From NCBI RefSeq assembly GCF_009937955.1, contig NZ_AP018439.1, positions 1,612,001-1,676,000 of the forward strand: a stretch of 64,000 nt of DNA, in the 5' to 3' direction. The first letter of the stretch is position 1; every line of letters begins with the position of its first letter. The translations under genes were made by a program, and so were the position numbers. Source of the stretch: Undibacterium sp. KW1 (GTDB lineage: Bacteria > Pseudomonadota > Gammaproteobacteria > Burkholderiales > Burkholderiaceae_D). The notes under the pieces were generated by a model. That model ran no database searches and had not been told where the DNA came from. It saw only the letters and a list, made by a program, of their open reading frames with translations. Shown one piece after another: positions 45,845-54,866 of this stretch.

Positions 45845-47071
45845 ATGGATTTTCAATACAGCCCCAAAGTCAAAGATTTGCAGGCACGCCTGATCGCCTT
45901 CATGGACGAGCATGTCTATCCAAATGAAAAAACTTTCTTTGGTGAGATCGCTGCCAACCGCAAGGCAGGCAATGCCTGGATACCAACCAAGGTCGTTGAG
46001 CAACTGAAAGCCAAGGCACGCGATGCCGGTTTGTGGAATCTCTTCTTGCCAGAATCTGGCCACGGCGCAGGTTTGACCAATCTGGAATATGCACCGCTGT
46101 GCGAAATCATGGGCCGTGCCGTCTGGGCACCAGAAGTATTCAATTGCTCTGCACCAGACACCGGCAATATGGAAGTGTTTGCCCGTTACGGTACGCCTGA
46201 GCATCAGGAACAATGGTTGAAGCCCTTGCTGCGCGGCGAAATCCGTTCCTGCTTCGCCATGACAGAACCGGCAGTCGCCTCTTCTGACGCCACCAATATT
46301 GAGTCATCGATAGTGCGTGATGGCGATGAGTACGTCATCAATGGCCGCAAATGGTGGTCGTCCGGTGCCAATGATCCGCGCTGCAAAGTGTTTATCTTCA
46401 TGGGCAAGAGTGATCCTGCTAATGCTGACCGCCACAAGCAGCAATCGATGATTATCGTGCCGCGCGATACGCCGGGCGTGACCATTTTGCGTGCCTTGCC
46501 AGTCTTCGGTTATGACGATGCACCGCATGGCCATGGCGAAGTGCTATTTGAGAACGTACGTGTACCCGCATCCAATATTTTGCTGGGTGAGGGCCGTGGT
46601 TTTGAAATTGCCCAGGGTCGTCTGGGGCCTGGCCGCATCCATCACTGCATGCGTCTCATCGGTCTGGCAGAACGTGCACTGGAAGATATGTGCAAACGCT
46701 CTTTGACACGTGTGGCCTTTGGTAAACGCGTAGCCGACCAGGGTGTGACGCTGGAACGCATTGCCAATGCCCGTATCCTCATTGATCAGGCGCGTTTCCT
46801 GGTCTTGAATGCCGCGCAGATGATGGACACAGTCGGCAACAAGGCGGCAGCCAAAGAAATCGCCATGATCAAGGTTGCAGCACCAACCATGGCTTGCCAG
46901 GTCATCGACTGGGCCATACAGGCACATGGTGGTGGTGGCGTGTCAGATGATTTCAATCTCGCCTATTCCTACGCGCAAGCCCGTACCTTGCGCCTGGCCG
47001 ATGGCCCGGATGAAGTGCACAGGAATCAAATCGGCAAGATGGAGTTAAAGAAATATACGGAGAAAAAATAA
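45845..47071 (+). CDS. Acyl-CoA dehydrogenase, ACAD10/11-like
   Basis: A 408-residue FAD-dependent dehydrogenase. Length and sequence fit the ACAD10/ACAD11-like branch: [19 protein letters not shown] (flavin-contact motif), [75 protein letters not shown]. Members of this branch handle branched, hydroxylated or 4-phosphorylated acyl-CoAs. The human and many bacterial relatives pair with an aminoglycoside-phosphotransferase-like kinase, which is missing here. AAAGGA before the ATG supports the start. Confidence 0.92.
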   Translation: MDFQYSPKVKDLQARLIAFMDEHVYPNEKTFFGEIAANRKAGNAWIPTKVVEQLKAKARDAGLWNLFLPESGHGAGLTNLEYAPLCEIMGRAVWAPEVFNCSAPDTGNMEVFARYGTPEHQEQWLKPLLRGEIRSCFAMTEPAVASSDATNIESSIVRDGDEYVINGRKWWSSGANDPRCKVFIFMGKSDPANADRHKQQSMIIVPRDTPGVTILRALPVFGYDDAPHGHGEVLFENVRVPASNILLGEGRGFEIAQGRLGPGRIHHCMRLIGLAERALEDMCKRSLTRVAFGKRVADQGVTLERIANARILIDQARFLVLNAAQMMDTVGNKAAAKEIAMIKVAAPTMACQVIDWAIQAHGGGGVSDDFNLAYSYAQARTLRLADGPDEVHRNQIGKMELKKYTEKK

Positions 47072-47205
47072 TTACTTGTAGTTTCATAAGTGCGATTTAC
47101 GGGTAGTTCCGGATTGGCTCTTCCTCTTTCTGAGGCAGGGCTTTTCCGGCGTTAACTTCCCAGTTGGCTGACATTTTCAAATTATTCTTATAAAGAGAGG
47201 CAAAA

Positions 47206-48912
47206 ATGCGCGACTTACAACCCTGGATCAAATCTTACCCCGCAGGCGTACACTGGGACGCTGACCTGCCCATCAGCAGCGTGCCACAATTGCTGCATGA
47301 TGCCGTTGCCAAATGGCCAGACTTGCCCGCACTGGAATTCATGGGCAAGAAAACCAGTTATGCAGAATTGCAAAAGCTGGTGAACCAGGCTACCAAAGGC
47401 TTCCAGCAACTAGGTGTGAAGCCAGGTGTGCATGTGGGCCTTTATTTACCGAATACACCGCATTACGTCATCAGTTTTTTTGCGATCTTGCAGGCAGGTG
47501 GCACGGTAGTGAATTACTCACCGTTGGATGCAGAGAAAGTGCTGGAACATAAAATTGCCGACAGCCATACCGACATGCTGGTGACGCTGGACATGGTCAT
47601 GCTGTACCCACAAATGGCCAAGATGCTGGGTCATACCCGCCTGCAAAAACTCATCATCGGCAATATCCCGGAGATGACTCCTTATCCGGATGCCGTCAGG
47701 GCGAATCTGGACAAGGCAGGCCAGCTAAGCGCAATTCCCGATGATGCACAGCACCTGCTGTTTGCAAAACTGCTGGACAATGATGGTGACTACAACACAC
47801 CCATCCCGGCAATCGATCCCAAAGAAGCCATCGCAACCCTGCAATACACAGGCGGCACCACGGGCCTGCCCAAGGGCGCCATGCTCACCCATGGCAACCT
47901 GACCACGGCGTGCAGCCAGATCATGGAAACCACCAATATCGAGCCGCGTGTGCTGGAAGAGGGTAAAGAAAAACTGCTGGCCGTGCTGCCGCTATTCCAC
48001 ATCTATGCATTGACGGTAGACATGTTGTTTGGCATACGACTGGGTGCGGAGATAGTCTTGCATACCCGCTTTGATGCTGATGCCGTGGTGAAGGATCTGG
48101 CAAATAAAAAAATCACGGTATTCCCTGGCGTGCCGACGATGTACACCGCCATCATCAATCATCCGCAGATCAAGGAATTTGATCTGAGCGCTTTAAAGTT
48201 TTGCAACTCCGGTGGCGCACCCTTGCCAACAGAAGTGCTGCAACAATTCCAGGCATTGACAGGCTGTACACTGCTGGAGGGCTGGGGCATGACCGAGACT
48301 TCACCCACCGGTACTTTTACGCCATTGGGAGGCGTGCGCAAGGCTGGTTCCTGTGGTTTACCGACGCCAGGTATCAGCTTTAAATTTGCCAGCATTGATG
48401 ACCTCCGCCAGGAAGTGGCTTTGGGAGAACGCGGTGAAATCTGCGTGGCTGGCGCGAATATCATGAAAGGCTACTGGAACAAGCCAGATGCGACCCGTGA
48501 CGCATTTACTGCTGACGGTTATTTCCGTACCGGTGATGTTGGTTATATGGATGCTGATGGTTTTGTGTATATCGTCGACCGCACCAAGGACATGATTTTG
48601 TCCGGCGGTTACAACGTCTATCCACGCAATATAGAAGAAGCGATTTATGAACACCCGGCTGTCGCCGAAGTCAGCGTCATTGGCATCCCCGATGCATATC
48701 GTGGGCAAGCTGCCAAAGCCTTTATCAAACTCAAGACAGGTCAGATGGCTTTCAGCTTTGATGAGTTGAAAGACTTCCTCAAAGACAGACTGGGCAAGCA
48801 TGAAATGCCGCAAGCCATGGATATTCGTGCGGAGTTGCCTAAAACCCCGGTAGGGAAATTGTCCAAAAAAGAACTGTATGAGGAAGAAGCGAAGAAGAGG
48901 GCTGCTACCTGA
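47206..48912 (+). CDS. Long-chain acyl-CoA ligase (AMP-forming)
   Basis: A 568-residue acyl-activating enzyme that makes acyl-CoA with ATP via acyl-AMP. Motifs: the P-loop YTGGTTGLPKGAML, the A5 region GWGMTETSPTG, the hinge YFRTGDVGYMDADGFVYIVDRTKDMI, the SGGYNVYPRNIEEA linker and the catalytic Lys in KTPVGKLSKKEL. The length and the N-terminus resemble FadD-type long-chain ligases. Last gene of the acyl-CoA operon, 134 bases after the dehydrogenase, with AGAGG before the ATG, and closed by a strong terminator. Confidence 0.93.
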   Translation: MRDLQPWIKSYPAGVHWDADLPISSVPQLLHDAVAKWPDLPALEFMGKKTSYAELQKLVNQATKGFQQLGVKPGVHVGLYLPNTPHYVISFFAILQAGGTVVNYSPLDAEKVLEHKIADSHTDMLVTLDMVMLYPQMAKMLGHTRLQKLIIGNIPEMTPYPDAVRANLDKAGQLSAIPDDAQHLLFAKLLDNDGDYNTPIPAIDPKEAIATLQYTGGTTGLPKGAMLTHGNLTTACSQIMETTNIEPRVLEEGKEKLLAVLPLFHIYALTVDMLFGIRLGAEIVLHTRFDADAVVKDLANKKITVFPGVPTMYTAIINHPQIKEFDLSALKFCNSGGAPLPTEVLQQFQALTGCTLLEGWGMTETSPTGTFTPLGGVRKAGSCGLPTPGISFKFASIDDLRQEVALGERGEICVAGANIMKGYWNKPDATRDAFTADGYFRTGDVGYMDADGFVYIVDRTKDMILSGGYNVYPRNIEEAIYEHPAVAEVSVIGIPDAYRGQAAKAFIKLKTGQMAFSFDELKDFLKDRLGKHEMPQAMDIRAELPKTPVGKLSKKELYEEEAKKRAAT

Positions 48913-48954
48913 GCTGGCTTGATCTATTTTGATTGAACAAGTTTTTGCGCGTTT

Positions 48955-48996
48955 CTGCGGCTTTCTGCTTCCCTCCAGAAAGGCCGCAGTTTTTTT
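48955..48996 (+). terminator. Terminator of the acyl-CoA operon
   Basis: CTGCGG-CTTTCTG pairs with CAGAAAGG-CCGCAG around CTTCCCTC, followed by seven T (48990-48996). Confidence 0.9.
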
Positions 48997-49000
48997 CATT

Positions 49001-49177
49001 TTATTTCTTCTTGCCAGTTACATTGGCCTTGAGCTGAGTTTGAAAAGCCTGCAAATCTTTCTCGCTATGTTCAACAACAATAGTGCTGGTGTCAGCAACC
49101 TGGGTCTGGCTGCTGACTTGTAGTTCTGGCACAGCTTTTCTTGGCCTGACAGGCTGGGGATGGTGCAGGAAGAACAT
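49001..49177 (-). CDS. Possible small protein
   Basis: A 58-codon frame, MFFLHHPQPVRPRKAVPELQ to LKANVTGKKK. GGAG six bases before the internal ATG at 49177 supports this start over an ATG 30 bases further up. Polar, with no membrane segment and no recognised family. It fits neatly between the acyl-CoA operon terminator and the epimerase gene, 69 bases downstream of the latter on the same strand. Composition is plausible for a protein but length alone does not prove it. Confidence 0.35.
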   Translation of the reverse strand: MFFLHHPQPVRPRKAVPELQVSSQTQVADTSTIVVEHSEKDLQAFQTQLKANVTGKKK

Positions 49178-49246
49178 GGCTTGCTCCAGTAGGATCAGGC
49201 TGTGCATATCGAGACATTCTTATCGAATTCAAGTGATTTATGTAAA

Positions 49247-50707
49247 TCAAGCCAGATTGCTGATTGCACTACGTAAATCCGGATAATCAAATACAAAACC
49301 GTCGTGCAATAATTTTGCCGGCACCACGCGCTGGCCTTCCAGTAATAAATCAGCTTGCTCACCCAGCATCAGGCGCATAGGCCAGCCCGGGGTAGGGAAG
49401 AAGCAGGGGCGATGCAATACATGGGCAGCGATGGTGCTGAACTGTTTTTGCGTGACTACTTCAGGTGCAGTGAAATTATAAGCACTGTCCGGCGGCAGGC
49501 TGGCTTCATGTTGCCACAGGTGGGCAATACCGCGCAATACATCGTGTACATGTATCCACGATTGCCATTGCTTGCCGCTACCCAGCGCACCACCCAGGCC
49601 CAGCTTGATGGGCAGCAGCATCATGCCCAGTGCACCTTGCTGGCCCAGTACAACGCCGAAGCGCATCCTGGCGACTTTGACGCCGTAAGTAGTGGCGGCC
49701 TGGTTGGCTTGCTCCCATTCCTGGCACAGCTCTGACATGAAGATGGATTGTGGTGCTGCGCTTTCTGTCAATTCTCTGTCATCGCCCATTGCCTGTATGC
49801 CGTAATAACCAATGGCTGAGGCTGCCAGCAAGAGCCTGGGTTTGCTTTCTGCACGACTGATCCATGCTGTAATTTCTTTTGTCAGGCCAGTGCGGCTATG
49901 GCGCAATTCTGCCTTGCGTTTTTCTGACCAGCGCCAGCCCAGGATGCGTGCACCTGCCAGGTTGATGATGATATCTACACGCTGATTTGCTGGTAACTCC
50001 TCCATGGATGCTATGACCCTGGCCTTGCCATCAAACTTCCAGCTAGCCTGTTTTGGGTTGCGGCTGAGTATCGTCACTTGCTGTCCATCAGCCAGTAAGG
50101 CTTTGACCAGCAATGTGCCGATAAAGCCTGTTGCACCGGTGACCAAAACCTGCTCTGATTTGTCGCTGAAATGTATCATGCTTGCCTGCCTTTCTTTAAT
50201 GGCGATTTTACCGAGGTGCAGTGCAGCCAGCCCATCACGTATGCCAGATACGCCAACACCCACGCCACACAAGGCCAGGAATACACTGAGCCAGCCTTGT
50301 GGTTGCCATTGCATTTGTGTATTTGCAGCAAACCACTCAGGCGTATTCAAGATCAACAAGGTGATAAAGGCACCACCATTAATTGCGAGTACTGTGTGGG
50401 TCACACGTTCAGTTGCTGGCAAAAGGCGGGTCTGGTCTTCAATCACAAAGTCCCACAAGGTCAGAACAATCTCCACACCAAACACCAGCAACAACACGAT
50501 GGCCCAGGCACCATGCCAGGCCCATGCTGACAAACCAATGAACAGTAAGCTGTAGATGAGCGCGCGGGTCGCATGTATGCCTAACTCTTTACGGGCGCTG
50601 GCGCGCTGTGGCAAGGCCTCGGTCAATTCATGGTGATACAAGGTATCGAAAGCGCCAAGCAAGCCTTGTGCGGCCATTAATTGCAGGGCTATTAAATGGG
50701 TGTTCAT
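49247..50707 (-). CDS. TIGR01777 family epimerase with N-terminal membrane domain
   Basis: A 486-residue fusion. Residues 1-175 hold four to five membrane segments (for example ALIYSLLFIGLSAWAW, IVLLLVFGVEIVLTLW). Residues 185-486 are a TIGR01777-type SDR: VLVTGATGFIGTLLV, IINLAGARILGWRWSEKRKAEL, AASAIGYYG, ARMRFGVVLGQQGALGMMLLP split by the family's usual spacing, and the C-terminal VPAKLLHDGFVFDYPDL. The family's substrate is not known. It overlaps the DUF4166 gene by four bases, and a membrane protein gene is further upstream. TIGR01777, DUF4166 and such membrane domains are a recurrent combination. Confidence 0.9.
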   Translation of the reverse strand: MNTHLIALQLMAAQGLLGAFDTLYHHELTEALPQRASARKELGIHATRALIYSLLFIGLSAWAWHGAWAIVLLLVFGVEIVLTLWDFVIEDQTRLLPATERVTHTVLAINGGAFITLLILNTPEWFAANTQMQWQPQGWLSVFLALCGVGVGVSGIRDGLAALHLGKIAIKERQASMIHFSDKSEQVLVTGATGFIGTLLVKALLADGQQVTILSRNPKQASWKFDGKARVIASMEELPANQRVDIIINLAGARILGWRWSEKRKAELRHSRTGLTKEITAWISRAESKPRLLLAASAIGYYGIQAMGDDRELTESAAPQSIFMSELCQEWEQANQAATTYGVKVARMRFGVVLGQQGALGMMLLPIKLGLGGALGSGKQWQSWIHVHDVLRGIAHLWQHEASLPPDSAYNFTAPEVVTQKQFSTIAAHVLHRPCFFPTPGWPMRLMLGEQADLLLEGQRVVPAKLLHDGFVFDYPDLRSAISNLA

Positions 50708-51351
50708 GATGCTGCCTCAGGATGAGTTTCCTTGAAAACACCGACCTGGGTAAAGGTACGGCCAAACAAGGCGTGTTTGATTTCTATGCGTATATTGAAT
50801 TGCTCAGGATTGTCATTGCGATGGCAAAGATAAGTTTTGCCAGGCGTGAAAATTCCGGGTATGGGTATGCGGTAGCCCAGTACATCCCAGAAGTAACCAT
50901 CGCTGGTGAAGTAGAGATTACCCTCATGCACGTGCAAGATCAGTTTCATCCCTAAGCCCATGCCTACATATTCGAGCACTTCACCCTTTTCACTTTCCTG
51001 CATGTACGATGTGAATTGTATCGGTGGTCTGTTGTGCAATCGGTATATTCTTTGCTTGAAAATAGAAGGACAATCCGGTTTGGAATACACCATGATATCG
51101 ACAGGGAAGTCATGATCTGTGTAAGGAATCAAAGCACCGGCTATCATGGGTTTGGTCAGGTGACCCAAGAGCTTACCTATTCTTGAACAGCTCAGTTCAC
51201 TGAGCTGGCCAGTGTAGTACAGTGGCTTGTCCGGTTCAGGGTTCTTGGCGAACCTGGCCTGGATATCAGGGTGCAGTTTCAACCATTCCTTGCCCAGGAT
51301 TTTCCTGAATAATTCACCTTCTGACGGGATGGGTTTGCTATCTGGATTCAT
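50704..51351 (-). CDS. DUF4166 domain-containing protein
   Basis: A 215-residue soluble protein matching DUF4166 over nearly its full length: LGKEWLKLHPDIQARFA at the start, KPMIAGALIPYTDHDFPVDIMVYS, IFKQRIYRLHNRPPIQFTSYM and the C-terminal F-x-IRIEIKHALFGRTFTQVGVF. Function unknown; the family travels with TIGR01777 epimerases, as here, and is sometimes fused to them. Start and stop overlap neighbours by four bases (ATGA) on both sides, which indicates tight translational coupling in a three-gene operon. Confidence 0.9.
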   Translation of the reverse strand: MNPDSKPIPSEGELFRKILGKEWLKLHPDIQARFAKNPEPDKPLYYTGQLSELSCSRIGKLLGHLTKPMIAGALIPYTDHDFPVDIMVYSKPDCPSIFKQRIYRLHNRPPIQFTSYMQESEKGEVLEYVGMGLGMKLILHVHEGNLYFTSDGYFWDVLGYRIPIPGIFTPGKTYLCHRNDNPEQFNIRIEIKHALFGRTFTQVGVFKETHPEAAS

Positions 51352-51818
51352 GCACTTCTTTCTGTATTTTCAGTATTCTTTGAGTCCATTTTCCATAAGA
51401 TGGACAAGGGGGGGATCATGCTTAGCACAGCAAATGCATCTATCCAGAAATTAATGCGCATATCCGCCTGCATGGAAATAAGCATATCCTGAGGAGCCCA
51501 TACCAGTATGCCTATCATCAGCCACAGCCACGCAAAGCGGCTGCGGTGCTGGTTGCCCAGATAAATCAGCGCGCCCATCCACAAACCCACAGTTTGCACG
51601 GTAGCGCCAAACAGACTCATCCACCAGACTTGCATATTGCGCGCTGCATCTGGTGCAGCCTGTGGCCAGAAATGGCTTTCTATGAGCTGGTGATAAACCT
51701 CGACCAGGCCAGTGGCACTGATCCAGGGCAACAAAATGCCGATCAGCAAATGAGTGAAAGCTGCGGCATACAGCCAGAGTATCAGCCATTTGCGTAATGA
51801 AGATTGATTTTGTAGCAT
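51348..51818 (-). CDS. Four-helix integral membrane protein of unknown function
   Basis: A 156-residue inner-membrane protein with four predicted segments: LILWLYAAAFTHLLIGILLPW, MSLFGATVQTVGLWMGALIYL (same stretch of about 65-90), FAWLWLMIGILVWAPQDML and IDAFAVLSMIPPLSILW. I recognise no named family; comparable proteins occur beside TIGR01777/DUF4166 genes. It is first in the operon and overlaps the DUF4166 gene by four bases. A 13-base perfect inverted repeat lies 17 bases upstream of its start and may control the operon. Confidence 0.75.
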   Translation of the reverse strand: MLQNQSSLRKWLILWLYAAAFTHLLIGILLPWISATGLVEVYHQLIESHFWPQAAPDAARNMQVWWMSLFGATVQTVGLWMGALIYLGNQHRSRFAWLWLMIGILVWAPQDMLISMQADMRINFWIDAFAVLSMIPPLSILWKMDSKNTENTERSA

Positions 51819-51834
51819 GGCTTTTCCTTTATTT

Positions 51835-51864
51835 CTTTAATTTCTGTCGTTACAGAAATTAAAG
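51835..51864. promoter_or_regulatory. 13-base perfect dyad, probable operator
   Basis: CTTTAATTTCTGT (51835-51847), CGTT, ACAGAAATTAAAG (51852-51864). The dyad lies 17 bases before the start of the minus operon and 120 before the response regulator gene, so it can act on either. Too AT-rich and not followed by a T-run, so not a terminator. The binding protein is unknown. Confidence 0.6.
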
Positions 51865-51983
51865 ATTAAATGACGGCGACTGTCAAGTGATTTGCAGCAT
51901 ATCTTTTGAATCCGGCCATGGCGTACAATCACGCTGCACTTATTCTTTCACTCGTCCTTTCACACATCAAGCGCATACAAAAC

Positions 51984-52661
51984 ATGAAAGTCCTGCTCGT
52001 CGAAGACGACCCCATGATAGGTGAAAACATACAGATTGCCCTGGAAAGTGAAGCCAATCTGGTCGATTGGCTCAGCAACGGTGAAGCCGCCGAGGCTGCC
52101 CTGCAATTCCATAGCTATGATGTGTTATTGCTGGACCTGAGCCTGCCACAGCGCGACGGCATGGACATTTTAAAAGCCTTGCGCAAGCGGGGTGATACCT
52201 TGCCTGTGCTGGTCATGACCGCGCGCGACGCCGTGCCCGACCGTGTACGCGGCCTGCATGCAGGTGCAGACGATTACCTCGTCAAACCTTTTGATCTGGA
52301 TGAGTTGATCGCCCGCATGCATGCCCTGGTAAGGCGTTCGCATGGGCGTACTGATACTTCTTATGTGTGCGGCGATGTGGTCGTCAATACCACGACGCGG
52401 CAAGTATTTAGCGGCGCAGAACAAGTCATACTGTCTTCGCGTGAATGGACCATACTTGATGCCCTGGTAGCACGCCCCGGTGCCATACTCTCGCGCAGCC
52501 GTCTGGAGGATCAGCTATTCGGCGCCACTTCAGAGATAGAAAGCAATGCGGTCGAAGTGTATATCCACGGCCTGCGAAAAAAGCTGGGGCAAAAATTCAT
52601 CGTCAATGTGCGTGGCGTCGGCTATATGGTAGAAAAAAATGTGGTTGAGAAAAACACATGA
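51984..52661 (+). CDS. OmpR-family response regulator
   Basis: A 225-residue two-component regulator. Receiver: MKVLLVEDDPMIGENI (acidic pair), phospho-acceptor Asp in YDVLLLDLSLPQRDGMDIL, the conserved Thr/Lys in LVMTARDAV and ADDYLVKPF. The winged-helix C-terminus ends NAVEVYIHGLRKKLGQKFIVNVRGVGYMV. It resembles the QseB/TctD/PmrA group. ATG 51984 is chosen because it begins at the first receiver strand. It overlaps the sensor kinase gene by four bases and is divergent from the TIGR01777/DUF4166 operon. Confidence 0.93.
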   Translation: MKVLLVEDDPMIGENIQIALESEANLVDWLSNGEAAEAALQFHSYDVLLLDLSLPQRDGMDILKALRKRGDTLPVLVMTARDAVPDRVRGLHAGADDYLVKPFDLDELIARMHALVRRSHGRTDTSYVCGDVVVNTTTRQVFSGAEQVILSSREWTILDALVARPGAILSRSRLEDQLFGATSEIESNAVEVYIHGLRKKLGQKFIVNVRGVGYMVEKNVVEKNT

Positions 52662-53983
52662 AGTCTTTGCGCCTGCAAATGATGCTCTTGTTTGGCATCG
52701 CCATTCTGGCCGCCGCAGCCCTGCAGTTTGCCAGTTCGCTGCATGCGGCCATTGGTGAAGCCAACAAACTGTTTGATTACCACATGCAGCAAATGGCACT
52801 GGCCTTGCAGGATGGTGATTTTGATCAGGTTGACTGGCATAATCTGCCAGGTACTGAGATTGATGATTTTGATTTTGTCGTACAGGTCTGGTCAGAAGAT
52901 GGCGCCAGGGTTTACCAGTCACGCCAGCACCGCAGCCTGCCCAAGCAAGCTGCGCTAGGCTATTCAACAGTGACGCTGGAAAACGGTGACTGGCGCGTGT
53001 ATGCCGCAGAAGAAAACAAGCGCGTCATCCAGGTCGCGCAAAAAATGGGTTCGCGCAGGGACAGGGCAATATCTTTTGCACTGAGTACCTTGTGGCCGGT
53101 GATACCCGTGTCCCTACTCTTGTTTTGTGCCGTCTGGTGGGGTATCAATTCTGTGCTGGCTCCTTTGAACCGCATAGGTAGCGAGCTGGCCAACCGAAAT
53201 GCCAATTCTACAGATCCGGTGTCGTCAGACGGCGTGCCAAAAGAAGTTTCCCTGCTGGTGACGGAATTGAATTCGCTGCTGAGTCGCATGGGTCTGGCGA
53301 TACAATCACAACAGCGTTTTGTGGCGGATGCCGCGCATGAGCTCAGGTCGCCCATCACCGCCTTGCGTTTGCAAGTACAAAATCTGGGCAGGGTCAAGGA
53401 TGAAAACAGTCATGAGCAAGCCATCAATCGCCTGCTGGGTGGTGTCGATAGAGCTTCACGACTGGTAGAACAATTGCTGGCGCTGGCCAGGCAAGACCCG
53501 ACTTCTCAAGCCAGCCTGAGTTTCCAAAACATTGCGCTGAATAACTGCACAGAACAGGCAATCAGCGATGTCATGTCCTTTGCTCAATCCAGAAAAATCA
53601 CCATCAATGCAGAAATGCCTGAGTTGCTTGAACTGCAAGGTGATAGTGAAAGTCTGCGCATCATGATACGCAACCTGCTCGACAATGCCGTGCGCTATAT
53701 ACAGGACGAGGGCAGGGTACAGATCAGTCTCAGCCGCGACAAAGATGGTGTGCGGCTTGGTATACAGGATACTGGTGACGGCATCGCGCCAGAAGAACGT
53801 GAACGTATCTTTGACCGCTTTTATCGCGTAGCAGGGACGAATAAAAGCGGAAGTGGACTGGGTCTGGCCATCGCCAAGGCGATTGCTGACCGCCATCATG
53901 CCACTATCAGCCTGACGGATGCCGCCCTGGGCGGGCTGGAAGTAATCATCCTGTTTCCTGCTACGCATACCTTGCCTGGCTGA
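52658..53983 (+). CDS. Sensor histidine kinase
   Basis: A 441-residue membrane kinase partner of the response regulator. TM1 (about 5-27) and TM2 (about 143-165) enclose a periplasmic domain of about 115 residues rich in charged residues. Then HAMP-like sequence, H box VADAAHELRSPITALRL (His about 228), N box IRNLLDNAVRYI, G1 DTGDGIAPEERERIFDRFYR and G2 SGLGLAI. It resembles QseC/TctE-type kinases with a two-component sensor N-terminal domain. Signal unknown. Translation coupled to the regulator by ATGA overlap. Confidence 0.93.
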   Translation: MKSLRLQMMLLFGIAILAAAALQFASSLHAAIGEANKLFDYHMQQMALALQDGDFDQVDWHNLPGTEIDDFDFVVQVWSEDGARVYQSRQHRSLPKQAALGYSTVTLENGDWRVYAAEENKRVIQVAQKMGSRRDRAISFALSTLWPVIPVSLLLFCAVWWGINSVLAPLNRIGSELANRNANSTDPVSSDGVPKEVSLLVTELNSLLSRMGLAIQSQQRFVADAAHELRSPITALRLQVQNLGRVKDENSHEQAINRLLGGVDRASRLVEQLLALARQDPTSQASLSFQNIALNNCTEQAISDVMSFAQSRKITINAEMPELLELQGDSESLRIMIRNLLDNAVRYIQDEGRVQISLSRDKDGVRLGIQDTGDGIAPEERERIFDRFYRVAGTNKSGSGLGLAIAKAIADRHHATISLTDAALGGLEVIILFPATHTLPG

Positions 53984-54086
53984 AAAACACTCACATTTTT
54001 GACAAAATTCTGTGTTTGATTGCTGGCAATGCGGTTTTTTAAGATTCGCCTAAGTTTCCTGAGGCAAGATAGCATTGCTTCATACT

Positions 54087-54116
54087 ACCTGGTAGCGCCT
54101 CGCTTACGCGCCAGGT
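54087..54116 (+). other. Hairpin upstream of the Pal-like gene
   Basis: ACCTGG (54087-54092) pairs with CCAGGT (54111-54116), with an inner GCG/CGC pair. Located 37 bases before the pal start. No T-run follows, so it is more likely a leader structure than a terminator of the kinase gene. Confidence 0.4.
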
Positions 54117-54152
54117 TTGAATCGACCAATTAAAAATTTAGAGGGTATTTAC

Positions 54153-54689
54153 ATGCGTGCAATTAACACAATCAAAAGCGCTGCCGGGTTGGTAGCAGTA
54201 GCAGTTATATTGGCAGCTTGCAGTTCGCCAGTAAAAGTGGCTGAACAACCAACACAACAACCTGCAACAACGACTAAGCCTCCGGTTACTGATACCCGTA
54301 GTGTCGCGGCAGTAAAAACTGAAATAGATCCGTTGAATGATCCAAACAGCCCATTGGCAAAGCGTAGCGTCTATTTTGATTTCGACCAATATGTAGTCAA
54401 AACTGAATACAGTGGCACGGTCAACGCTCACTCTAAGTATCTGAGCGCCAATAATGGCAAGAAAATCCTGATTCAGGGTAATACCGACGAACGCGGTGGC
54501 CGCGAATACAATCTGGCGCTGGGCCAGAAACGTGCCGAAGCCGTGCGTAAATCCCTGTCCCTGCTGGGCGTGCCTGAAGCGCAAATGGAAGCAGTCTCTC
54601 TGGGTAAAGAAAAACCAAAAGCCACAGGTAGCGATGAAGCTGCATGGGCAGAAAACCGCCGTGCAGATATTATCTACTCTGGTAAGTAA
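54153..54689 (+). CDS. pal: OmpA-domain (Pal-like) outer membrane lipoprotein
   Basis: A 178-residue lipoprotein. Signal peptide with lipobox VILAACSS (Cys about 24) anchors it to a membrane, then a Pro/Thr-rich linker, then the peptidoglycan-binding OmpA domain: SVYFDFDQYVVKTEYS, IQGNTDERGGREYNLALGQKRAEAV (with the NTDERG meso-diaminopimelate contact) and KPKATGSDEAAWAENRRADIIY. This matches Pal of the Tol-Pal system, but the tol genes are not beside it and it could be a second, Pal-like copy. GAGGG seven bases before the ATG fixes the start. Confidence 0.88.
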   Translation: MRAINTIKSAAGLVAVAVILAACSSPVKVAEQPTQQPATTTKPPVTDTRSVAAVKTEIDPLNDPNSPLAKRSVYFDFDQYVVKTEYSGTVNAHSKYLSANNGKKILIQGNTDERGGREYNLALGQKRAEAVRKSLSLLGVPEAQMEAVSLGKEKPKATGSDEAAWAENRRADIIYSGK

Positions 54690-54702
54690 TCTTCAGTTGT
54701 GA

Positions 54703-54759
54703 AAAAACCGGTTTGCATGCAGCGAGCAAAACTTGCCGACTGTATGCAAGCTGGTTTTT
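54703..54759 (+). terminator. Terminator after the Pal-like gene
   Basis: Long imperfect stem, AAAAACCGGTTTGCATGCAG against CTGTATGCAAGCTGGTTTTT, with a 17-base loop and five T at the end. TATAAT at 54763-54768 just after may belong to the promoter of the next gene. Confidence 0.75.
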
Positions 54760-54866
54760 CTCTATAATGTTGACGCAAAATTGTTTTGTTCGGGTTTGTC
54801 CCTTTGCCTTAGCAATTTTGCGTCAGCCTTATTTGTTTAATCCCGTGACAGAATCGATGTGCCCAG

